A stretch of 12,116 bases of DNA from DATAVB01 sp040414495 (lineage in GTDB: Bacteria; Actinomycetota; Actinomycetes; Mycobacteriales; QHCD01), in the NCBI GenBank assembly GCA_040414495.1, contig JBEDUI010000246.1, forward strand, positions 1-12,116, given 5' to 3'. The notes under the pieces are model-generated. The model saw only the letters and a list, made by a program, of their open reading frames with translations. It was not told where the DNA came from and did not search any database. The translations under genes and the position numbers were made by a program. This document shows, one piece after another, positions 6,362-12,116 of the stretch (its first letter is position 1; every line of letters starts with the position of its first letter).

Positions 6362-6382
6362 CGGCGGTATGTCCGCCGTTTT
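6362..6382 (+). terminator. Compact terminator-like hairpin upstream of the phosphotransferase
   Basis: CGGCGG and CCGCCG form a 6-bp GC stem around the loop TATGT, followed directly by TTTT. It is oriented to stop plus-strand transcription 75 bp before the phosphotransferase ATG. With no complete plus-strand gene before it, attenuation of the phosphotransferase mRNA is one possible role. The T run is short, so the call is tentative. Confidence 0.4.
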
Positions 6383-6457
6383 ACTGTCGGTCATGTCGAT
6401 GCTGGCCGATGCATACATACTGTGCGATGCCTTCGATTATTTCATGCGAGTCGTACG

Positions 6458-7441
6458 ATGAGATCAACCGTGGTCACCGACGACGTATTCGCCGATATCG
6501 CCCATGCGGCGTTCGGCCGTGACCGTGGCCTGACGCAGGTGGCGCGAGTAACCGGCGGCTCCAAGAAGGGCGTTTACCGACTCAGCTTTGCCGACGACTC
6601 CACGGTGATTGTCTACATCTGGGACGCCTCAGAAAACTACTGGTCGCCGTACGAGGACGACGTGGCCGAGCCCTTCACCGACGCCAACGGCATTGACCTG
6701 TTCGAGGCGGCCCATCGACGACTGTCCACATTGGGGCTTCGCGTCCCGGAGATCTCTCTGCTGGACGCGTCGAGGCAGCGTTTCCCGGCCCAGGTGGCCG
6801 TGGTCGAGGACTTCGACCTTTCCTTGGAGACGCTGCTGGAACGCGACCAGCCGCGGGCCGAGTTGGTTGTGGCCGAATTGGGCGACTCGCTCAAGGCGAT
6901 GGCGGGCGACCGGGCCGAGCGGTTCGGCAAGGTCGTGCATCTGGACCGCGGCGGCAGATCCAACGGAGTTTCGTGCGAAAAGGTCGTGCTCGACCGTGCG
7001 TTGCGGGACCTGGATGAGGCCGGCTCGCGTGACCCGAGGATCGGCCGGGTGCAGGGCGAATTGGCCGAGTTGCTGGGCGATCTGGCCGCGCCGCTCTCGT
7101 CGCGGACCGAATTCGGGTTGATCCACGGCGAACTTGCCCCGGGGCACGTGCTGATCGATCGGGCCGACCGCCCGGTCCTGATCGATATCGAAGGTCTGAT
7201 GTATTTCGACGTCGAATGGGAACACGTATTTCTCCGGTTGCTGTACGGCGCGCATTATGAACGGCTGCGTAACCCCGAGCTCGATCCGCAGCGGATGCGT
7301 TTTTACAGCCTCGCGCTGCATCTGTCCCTTGTGGCCGGACCGTTGCGGCTGCTGGACGGTGACTTTCCCCGCCGCGGTTTCATGTTGGGCATTGTCGAGT
7401 CCAACCTGCGGCACGTGCTCAGTTTCCTGCCGGCAAGCTGA
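6458..7441 (+). CDS. APH-like phosphotransferase family protein
   Basis: A kinase-fold protein of 327 residues from the ATG at 6458; GTG 6470 is an alternative. The glycine-rich loop VTGGSKKGVYRL is at about 32-42 and is followed by VIVYIWD, which lacks the usual strand-3 lysine. The catalytic loop is HGELAPGHVLID at 223-234, and the metal-binding segment is LIDIEG at 241-246. Compared with the HGDxxxxN...D layout of aminoglycoside kinases, the base aspartate is Glu225, the metal-binding asparagine is His230, and Asp243 is kept. From memory, similar HGEL sequences occur in other actinomycete members. It may phosphorylate a small-molecule hydroxyl or have altered activity. The frame opens upstream to 6179, but that sequence is arginine/cysteine-rich and not family-like. 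The META gene follows 17 bp later. Confidence 0.82.
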   Translation: MRSTVVTDDVFADIAHAAFGRDRGLTQVARVTGGSKKGVYRLSFADDSTVIVYIWDASENYWSPYEDDVAEPFTDANGIDLFEAAHRRLSTLGLRVPEISLLDASRQRFPAQVAVVEDFDLSLETLLERDQPRAELVVAELGDSLKAMAGDRAERFGKVVHLDRGGRSNGVSCEKVVLDRALRDLDEAGSRDPRIGRVQGELAELLGDLAAPLSSRTEFGLIHGELAPGHVLIDRADRPVLIDIEGLMYFDVEWEHVFLRLLYGAHYERLRNPELDPQRMRFYSLALHLSLVAGPLRLLDGDFPRRGFMLGIVESNLRHVLSFLPAS

Positions 7442-7458
7442 TCCACCGATAGGCTGCT

Positions 7459-8286
7459 GTGGTGGCCGAGCTGATTGGTACCGAGTGGACTCTGCGGGAG
7501 TACGTGCGTGACGGTGTCGCATATTCCACGCCACACAGTCGCATCGAGGTGGCCGTGCGGTTCGACGATTCGGGCAGATTTTCGGCCACCGATGGGTGCA
7601 ATTACCTCGGCGGCCCAGTTCGGATCGACGATTCCGGCTTGGTATTCGGCTCGATGATGACGACGCTGGTCGGATGTCCGGGCCTGGAGGAATTGGTCGA
7701 CGCCGTCCATGCGGTATTCACCGGTGACGCCTCGTGGGAGGTGCAAGGGGAGACGCTGCGGCTATCCGCCGACGATGGGACAGCGCTGATTTACGAACGC
7801 CGCGCGTCCATATACCCGTCGGACTGGCCTGATGGTCGACCGGCGCACATCATCGCCGAGGGTACGCATGGCCGCGGCGACTTCCGGCTCCATTACCACA
7901 TCTGGGATAACGCGACGGTCGCGCTATCGATGGAGAGTCGCGATTGGCCGGGGGACGGGTGGGGCAGCTGGACCAGAACGATGAAATTCGGCTCGGAGGA
8001 CCCGAAACCCGACCCCATGGCATGCGCAACCAGCACAGTGGACGGTGATCGCTTCGTGGCTGGGTTGGTCACCGCCGCCGTGGCGCGGGTGGTGTTTCAT
8101 TCACTGGCGGAAAATACCGATACCGAGCTGACGATGTACACGTTGACCGACACGACGATACGGGCGTTCGGTGGATTTGTCGGCGATCCGCAGCGCGGCT
8201 CATATCTGATCGCCTATAACGCTGCCGGATCGCCGCTCGGCCCACCGTACGACCCGTACTGGCGACTTCCTGGCGACCCGGTGTAA
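7459..8286 (+). CDS. META domain-containing protein with uncharacterised C-terminal region
   Basis: 275 residues starting at GTG 7459 (another GTG follows directly). The N-terminal third is a META domain, about residues 4-115. It has GTEWTL at the start, the core DGCNYLGG at 45-52, and the TTLVGCPG strand at 69-75, matching the GCN and T..xCP pattern of HslJ-like proteins. Unlike HslJ there is no signal peptide or lipobox, so a cytosolic location is likely. Residues 120-275 are rich in Trp, Tyr, Asp and beta-prone segments and match no family I recognise. The gene lies 17 bp after the phosphotransferase on the same strand, so the two are probably co-transcribed. It ends 13 bp from the convergent tandem-GNAT gene. 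META domains are linked to stress and resistance phenotypes in some bacteria; a role here is inference. Confidence 0.8.
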   Translation: MVAELIGTEWTLREYVRDGVAYSTPHSRIEVAVRFDDSGRFSATDGCNYLGGPVRIDDSGLVFGSMMTTLVGCPGLEELVDAVHAVFTGDASWEVQGETLRLSADDGTALIYERRASIYPSDWPDGRPAHIIAEGTHGRGDFRLHYHIWDNATVALSMESRDWPGDGWGSWTRTMKFGSEDPKPDPMACATSTVDGDRFVAGLVTAAVARVVFHSLAENTDTELTMYTLTDTTIRAFGGFVGDPQRGSYLIAYNAAGSPLGPPYDPYWRLPGDPV

Positions 8287-8299
8287 CCGGCCGGCCCAA

Positions 8300-9178
8300 T
8301 TAGATTGGTCGGCGATAGATGTGCAGAGTTGAAGTCGTCCGAAAGCCATACCGTTGATAAAGCCGCATGGCACCGGTCGGACTGTCGGCATCCACTAGCA
8401 GAGTCGCGACTTCGATTTGCGCGCGTGCGCACTGGTTGAGCACGTGCACCATAAGGCCCGACGCGATTCCACGGCCGCGCCAGGATCGAATTGTCCCTAC
8501 TGGACTGATCTCGATCCGGCCTGGCGTGGCATCATCGGATACCAGCATGAACCCGACCACCTCGCCGTCCGCGATCGCGAGTGCGCTCAGATCTGGCCGG
8601 AACGCGTCGGTCTCGACCAGTGCGCGTAGTGCCGAGCGGTCAAGAGGTGGATCAACGAGCAGTTGATCGACGTAGACCTCCGCATAACAAGTGGAGAACC
8701 GCTCGAAGTGCCGTTCGTCATACGGCTCGACTACCACCTCGGGCAGTGCGGCCGGCGTCGTCTCGGAGGTAATCGGCCGCTCCATCAGCCATAGCCGGGT
8801 GTTCAGGCTGAATCCTGAGCGTTTCAATAGCTCGCATTGCCGCCGATCGTCAGCTGGGACGGTCATTTCCAGATCGACTTGTCCGACGCGTTCGTGGCGT
8901 AGGTCGGTCGACCGGTGCAAGATCCAGTCGAGCAGCTGAGCGGACATGTCCACATTGGACCGCTGCACGATCGCAGCCATAACACGCGGTCGTTCACCGG
9001 TCGGGGGCAGAATGCCGCCACATCCGGCGATCCGCCCATCGTCAGCAACGGCAAGGTGCAGTCGCCACGATGTGAGTAACTCGGCGACTTGCTCATTGGT
9101 GGTCTCGCCCGAAGCGAACGGGGCCTCGTTGAGCAGACGAACCAGGCCATCCGCGTCGGCATCAACGGCGTCGCGCAT
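8300..9178 (-). CDS. Tandem-GNAT acetyltransferase, MshD-like architecture
   Basis: 292 residues from the ATG at 9178, with two GNAT-like halves. The N-terminal half (about 1-135) keeps the fold pattern (LHLAVADDGRIAGCGGI, then LLKRSGF) but lacks a clear acetyl-CoA loop. The C-terminal half (about 148-292) has VGTIRSWRGRGIASGLM at 227-243 with RGRGIA as the pyrophosphate loop, then LLVDADSPTGAMRLYQRYGF at 261-279. This two-domain design, with one active and one degenerate half, and the VDAD...A..LY..GF stretch resemble mycothiol synthase (MshD). Overall similarity is not strong enough to call it the mycothiol enzyme. Upstream frame extends to a TTG at 9250 with poor initiation signals; GTG 9184 is another option. 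Divergent from the second exporter. Confidence 0.82.
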   Translation of the reverse strand: MRDAVDADADGLVRLLNEAPFASGETTNEQVAELLTSWRLHLAVADDGRIAGCGGILPPTGERPRVMAAIVQRSNVDMSAQLLDWILHRSTDLRHERVGQVDLEMTVPADDRRQCELLKRSGFSLNTRLWLMERPITSETTPAALPEVVVEPYDERHFERFSTCYAEVYVDQLLVDPPLDRSALRALVETDAFRPDLSALAIADGEVVGFMLVSDDATPGRIEISPVGTIRSWRGRGIASGLMVHVLNQCARAQIEVATLLVDADSPTGAMRLYQRYGFRTTSTLHIYRRPI

Positions 9179-9283
9179 CTGCACCCAACAATCATAAACC
9201 GGAGTAAGTAGTATTTCGCCGGATATACGGAACTCGTCGAAGCAGGGCAAACCTCATCCGGCTCGGGTGATGCAACCGGGTCA

Positions 9284-9296
9284 CGTGCGCCGCACG
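9284..9296. promoter_or_regulatory. Perfect palindrome between tandem-GNAT and exporter
   Basis: CGTGCG and CGCACG flank a single central C. It lies 105 bp from the GNAT start and about 95 bp from the exporter start, in the shared promoter region, so it may be an operator. There is no adjacent regulator gene in the window to pair it with. Confidence 0.35.
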
Positions 9297-9319
9297 ATTG
9301 TCGCCTTCGGACTGCCGCG

Positions 9320-9376
9320 ATGAACCCCGGTTGGGTCGTCATCACGGCCTCAACCAGCGGTGGTGCAGATGCGTGA
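9320..9376 (+). CDS. Candidate leader peptide, 18 codons
   Basis: A short frame from ATG 9320 to TGA 9376 encodes MNPGWVVITASTSGGADA. It ends 12 bases before the exporter's GTG/ATG start. Codons 7-9 (GTC ATC ACG) contain the 8-mer GTCATCAC, the exact reverse complement of the start region of the exporter gene. This layout recalls the translational attenuators of resistance genes. There is no strong ribosome site before the ATG, so translation of this frame is unproven. Confidence 0.35.
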   Translation: MNPGWVVITASTSGGADA

Positions 9377-9396
9377 CACGCGGGTCTTGTGATGAC
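9338..9396 (+). promoter_or_regulatory. Possible start-codon-sequestering stem of the exporter mRNA
   Basis: GTCATCAC at 9338-9345 is perfectly complementary to GTGATGAC at 9389-9396, which contains both the GTG and the ATG start codons. Two G-T pairs (9346/9388 and 9347/9387) could lengthen it to ten pairs. Within the loop, GCGTG and CACGC (9371-9381, one base between) form another small palindrome. If it folds in the mRNA, initiation would be blocked until the left arm is occupied. Confidence 0.4.
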
Positions 9397-10924
9397 CGGT
9401 CGTACGGCCGAGCGGCCAGCGGTCGCAGCCGGGGCCATTGTTCTGCCGCTTGCGCTGGCCCAGTTCATCGCGAGCTTCGCCGCCACGAATATGAACGTGG
9501 CGATCAGCACGATCGCCGGAGCCCTCCACACCACCGTGATCGGTATTCAAACCGCGATCACGCTGTTCACCCTGACGATGGCCTCGTTGATGGTGATCGG
9601 TAGCAAGCTGACCGACATCTGGGGCCGCAAGCTCTGTTTTCTGCTGGGATTGGCGATCTACGGCGCCGGGGCCGTCCTGGCTGCCTTGTCCCAGGGGTTG
9701 GGCTTGTTGATCGGTGGCTACTCGGTTATGGAAGGTGTCGGATCAGCCCTGCTGATCCCGCCGATTTACATTCTGATCACAGTGTCCTTTGAGGACGTTG
9801 CCACCCGCGCCAAGTATTTCGGTGTCGTGAGCGGCGCGGGCGGGCTTGGCGCGGCCGCCGGGCCGTTGATTGGAGGCCTGATCACCACCGCGATCAGTTG
9901 GCGGGCGTCGTTTGGCCTGCAGGTACTGGTCGTGGCGTGGATTCTGCTGCTGGCCCGCAAGATCACCGATCCGCCGCGGACCGGGCGGCGGCCGCAATTC
10001 GACCTGGAGGGCGCGATTCTGTCGGCCGCGGGCCTGTTCTTTGTCGTGTTCGGCATTCTGCAGTCCGGCACGTACGGGTGGCTGGCGTCGCGTAAGGACT
10101 TCAAGGTCGCCGGCACGGTCGTCATCCCGAAAGGAAGTATCTCGCCGGTATGGCTGTTCGTCGGAATAGGCGCGTTGATCCTGCTGTGGTTCTTTTTACA
10201 TATCCGGGCCCGGGAGCGCGCGCATCGAGATCCATTGTTGCCGTTACGGCTGTTCCACAACAAGCTGGCCGATCTCGGATTGGCGACCCAGACGATTCAG
10301 TGGCTCATCATGCAGGGTTCGTTCTTCATCACCTCCGTGTTTTTGCAGGAGGTCCGCGGCTACAGTGCGATCGAGACCGGGTTGATGCTGACGCCGGCCA
10401 CGATCGGCATTCTGGTCTCGTCGGCCGCAGCGGGACGGATGGCCCGCCGGCATTCGCAACCGTGGCTGGTCCGCGTCGGATTCGTGCTGACCACCATCGG
10501 AATGGTGTTGTTGCTGGCCCTGGTACGGGAGCATTCGGGTATCTGGACGTTCATTCCCGGCCTGTTGCTGATGGGCCTGGGTGTCGGAATCATGCTCACC
10601 GCGTCGGTGAATGTCGTGCAGTCCAGCTTCCCCGATTCCGATCAGGGCGACATTTCCGGTCTGTCGCGTAGCGTTTCCAACCTGGGATCTTCGCTGGGTA
10701 CGGCTCTGGCCGGCTCGATCTTGGTGGCGGCCTCGTTCCCGGGCGGTCACCCGTTCGCGGCGGCGGCGACATGTCTGCTCGTGATCGCCGTGATCGGTCT
10801 GATTGTCGCCTGGCTCATGGGTCCGGGTCAGAGGCCGCCCGCTGAAAAGACGAGCAAGCAGCCAGATCATCGTCAAGCTGACGCATCACCGCAGCCTGGT
10901 GTGCGCGAACGTCGGCCAACGTAG
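9389..10924 (+). CDS. MFS transporter, DHA2 (14-helix) drug exporter family
   Basis: A polytopic exporter of 511 residues (510 if the ATG at 9392 is used). Motif A-like GSKLTDIWGRK is at 71-81 after helix 2. Motif C-like sequence runs at about 145-165 (GVVSGAGGLGAAAGPLIGG), and ISWRASFGLQV follows. Hydrophobic helices continue to about residue 477, giving roughly 14. A hydrophilic tail of about 34 residues follows and coincides with the part overlapping the opposite-strand kinase gene. It belongs to the same broad family as the exporter at 4771-6180 but is clearly not a recent duplicate. It probably exports a hydrophobic or cationic compound by proton antiport; the substrate is unknown. The leader region contains an 18-codon frame and a stem that may sequester the start. 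Confidence 0.91.
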   Translation: MMTGRTAERPAVAAGAIVLPLALAQFIASFAATNMNVAISTIAGALHTTVIGIQTAITLFTLTMASLMVIGSKLTDIWGRKLCFLLGLAIYGAGAVLAALSQGLGLLIGGYSVMEGVGSALLIPPIYILITVSFEDVATRAKYFGVVSGAGGLGAAAGPLIGGLITTAISWRASFGLQVLVVAWILLLARKITDPPRTGRRPQFDLEGAILSAAGLFFVVFGILQSGTYGWLASRKDFKVAGTVVIPKGSISPVWLFVGIGALILLWFFLHIRARERAHRDPLLPLRLFHNKLADLGLATQTIQWLIMQGSFFITSVFLQEVRGYSAIETGLMLTPATIGILVSSAAAGRMARRHSQPWLVRVGFVLTTIGMVLLLALVREHSGIWTFIPGLLLMGLGVGIMLTASVNVVQSSFPDSDQGDISGLSRSVSNLGSSLGTALAGSILVAASFPGGHPFAAAATCLLVIAVIGLIVAWLMGPGQRPPAEKTSKQPDHRQADASPQPGVRERRPT

Positions 10925-11823
10925 CCAGCCACGGCAGCGCTTGGAACGTCCGTACGGCCCGCGTCAGTCGCAACTCCCGCCAGGCCTCGGTTTCGTCGAG
11001 TCGATGGCCGGTCAGCTGAGTTAATTCGGCCAGATAGCGGCCGAACAACGCGCGTTCGCCCTGACCGGTAAGGTCGGCCAGACCGGTGAGGATCGTGGCG
11101 ACATCGGTGAACCTCGGACGCCGGCCCATTGTGTCCAGGTCGAACATAACCAGCGGTCCTGACCCCGCCCGGCCGATCTGTTGGAACCCGAAATTCGCCG
11201 TGATTCAGAGCAAACGGCAGCTGCGCGGCTTTTGGTTCGAGGCGTTTGTACGTGGCGAAATAATCGGTCCCGTCGCCGGTGAAGGCCGTCAAGGCGGCCC
11301 GTACCCGAGCGTCGAACACGTCGCCGGGCAATCCCGCGCGCAGCGCGAATACGTCGGCTGGCACATCACCGATTGCATTGAGCCCGGCGAGCAAACGCAA
11401 CAATTCGCCGGCCTGATGCGGTTCGATTCCGATGGTGGCGAGGAATTCGATGACCAGTATTTCGGCGCCGTCACGATGCAGGGTCAGGAGCAGCCGGGGA
11501 GCGGGAAAACCACGGTTGGCCAGGAATTCGTATTTGGCTGACTCCCAACGGGACCGATCCTCGATCCGTTTGAGGAAAAGGGTGCGGTTACGGGGCCGGC
11601 CGTCGACGCCGTTGTACGAGAACGTCAGAATCTGCGAATTGGACCCGCCATGCAGGCCCTGCTTGGCGTACGACAGCCAGGCCTGGGCTCCCGGCCCGGA
11701 ATCGAATTCCGGCAGGCAGCGGGCCAGGTCGGACCAGCTCAGCCCGTACGGCAACCGTACGGCCCGCCGCGCAATCGGCACCGGCGACAAACTCGCCGGT
11801 GTCATGCTGCCGAACAGCGTCAC
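10815..11823 (-). pseudogene. APH-like phosphotransferase gene interrupted by a one-base frameshift
   Basis: The first frame (from GTG 11823) encodes kinase N-lobe features: K85 in LFLKRI, E99 in WESAKYEFL, then the catalytic loop start LNHGEF at 206-211. Straight after this the frame turns into Arg/Pro/Gly-rich, out-of-frame-like sequence. Reading one base further on restores GFQQIGRAGSGPLVMFDLDTMG and a good C-terminal helical region ending at 10815. Removing one A from the AAA at 11191-11193 (a T in TTT on the coding strand) would give one continuous frame of 335 residues. It may be a true pseudogene, a sequencing error or, less likely, a +1 frameshift on TTT-C. The restored motif is HGEFGFQQ, again with Glu for the usual catalytic Asp. 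GTGA overlaps the upstream gene's stop. Confidence 0.8.
11191..11193 (-). other. Site of the frameshift in the phosphotransferase gene
   Basis: Three A residues (TTT on the coding strand) follow the GAA codon of HGE. One base too many here explains the loss of frame: with two T residues the coding strand reads GAA TTC GGG TTC, giving EFGF and the kinase continuation. Confidence 0.75.
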
Positions 11824-12116
11824 GGGCGCAGTTTGGCGATGACCAGCTGGCCGACGAAATTGATGGTCAAATCCGGCCAGCCGAGCGACTCGAGCCGTCG
11901 GCCGACCCGACTCAGCAACTCCGCCTCACGGGCCGGACCCAACTGCCGAGTCCCGGACTGGATCGCCATATTCGCCAGGTGATCCCGGGCCGGAATCCGA
12001 TGGTGGAACGGATAACGACGAGCCGCGACCTGCTCGAAATACGGCTCGGCCTCGGCCGGCAAATGCCCGGGACCGACCTGCTCCGGAGTGAGCGGCGCGC
12101 CATCCCAGTCCACCGC
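11820..12116 (-). CDS. Probable SAM-dependent methyltransferase, C-terminal part (runs off window)
   Basis: 98 residues of an open frame continuing past the right edge; the start is not in the window. What remains resembles the tail of class I methyltransferases: RIPARDHLANMAIQSGTRQL, then AREAELLSRVGRRLESLGW, and a final strand TINFVGQLVIAKLRP. This matches the pattern in which a short hydrophobic segment with TYS/QSG, an amphipathic helix and a last beta strand ending in vA(r/k)xP close the domain. The SAM-binding motif would lie outside the window, so the assignment is moderate. Its TGA overlaps the GTG of the phosphotransferase by four bases (GTGA), so the two are translationally coupled. 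Confidence 0.5.
   Translation of the reverse strand, partial: AVDWDGAPLTPEQVGPGHLPAEAEPYFEQVAARRYPFHHRIPARDHLANMAIQSGTRQLGPAREAELLSRVGRRLESLGWPDLTINFVGQLVIAKLRP

Noticed and set aside
6179..6457. N-terminal extension of 93 residues on the phosphotransferase, open from 6179.
   Set aside because: The extension is Arg/Cys/Val-rich, contains the terminator-like hairpin, overlaps the exporter start and does not resemble the kinase family. The family-like sequence begins near ATG 6458.
6193..6459. ATCGTACG near the exporter start and its inverse near the phosphotransferase start as paired operators, possibly also bound by the TetR protein.
   Set aside because: CGTACG-containing words are frequent throughout this sequence, the flanks do not match the TetR sites at 2740-2805, and the 8-mer alone is too weak.
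6609..7121. Plus-strand frame of 170 residues inside the phosphotransferase gene.
   Set aside because: It is rich in Arg, Trp, Ser and Cys, a typical +1 shadow of a GC-rich gene, and it sits wholly within a well-supported coding frame.
8300..9178. Assigning the tandem-GNAT gene as mycothiol synthase mshD.
   Set aside because: Architecture and a C-terminal motif are similar, but the N-terminal half and overall sequence are not diagnostic, and most actinomycetes have several such tandem GNAT proteins.
8863..9534. Long minus-strand frame covering the GNAT/exporter gap.
   Set aside because: It runs antisense to the exporter start and out of frame through the tandem-GNAT gene; its composition matches no protein family, as expected for a shadow frame in GC-rich DNA.

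Overview
The window looks like chromosomal DNA from a high-GC Gram-positive actinomycete. The base composition is GC-rich with strong G/C third-position bias, GTG starts are used several times, and the proteins resemble actinomycete families: a DHA2-type exporter pair, a META-domain protein, an MshD-like tandem acetyltransferase, and kinases with HGE motifs. The genus cannot be read from the sequence. No rRNA, tRNA, CRISPR array, transposase or phage gene is visible.

Layout, left to right. (1) A minus-strand SDR oxidoreductase (6-779) is followed by a 341-bp gene-free stretch (780-1120) rich in inverted and tandem repeats. (2) Two minus-strand genes follow: a GNAT acetyltransferase (1121-1603) and a TIM-barrel, glycoside-hydrolase-like protein (1694-2716). 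(3) Divergent from these is a compact plus-strand group of TetR regulator, HIT-family protein and Pol-beta-type nucleotidyltransferase (2811-4765). The 94-bp gap between the TIM-barrel start and the TetR start holds two related TetR-type operator candidates. (4) A DHA2 major-facilitator exporter lies on minus (4771-6180), divergent from a phosphotransferase plus META-domain pair on plus (6458-8286). (5) A tandem-GNAT protein lies on minus (8300-9178), divergent from a second DHA2 exporter on plus (9389-10924). (6) A minus-strand phosphotransferase with a visible one-base frameshift (10815-11823) overlaps the exporter's 3' end. It is itself overlapped at its start by the end of a probable methyltransferase gene that runs off the window (11820-12116).

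Most genes encode small-molecule modification or export: two acetyltransferases, one nucleotidyltransferase, two phosphotransferases, one probable methyltransferase and two drug-type exporters. This resembles a stock of resistance or detoxification genes. However, they sit in separate short transcription units, and none is recognisable as a characterised resistance determinant.

The items most worth a second look are five: the TetR/HIT/nucleotidyltransferase/TIM-barrel module with its duplicated operator; the nested repeat structure at 947-1108; a candidate leader peptide and start-codon-sequestering stem before the second exporter; paired GGCGG/CCGCC hairpins before the first phosphotransferase; and the frameshifted kinase.
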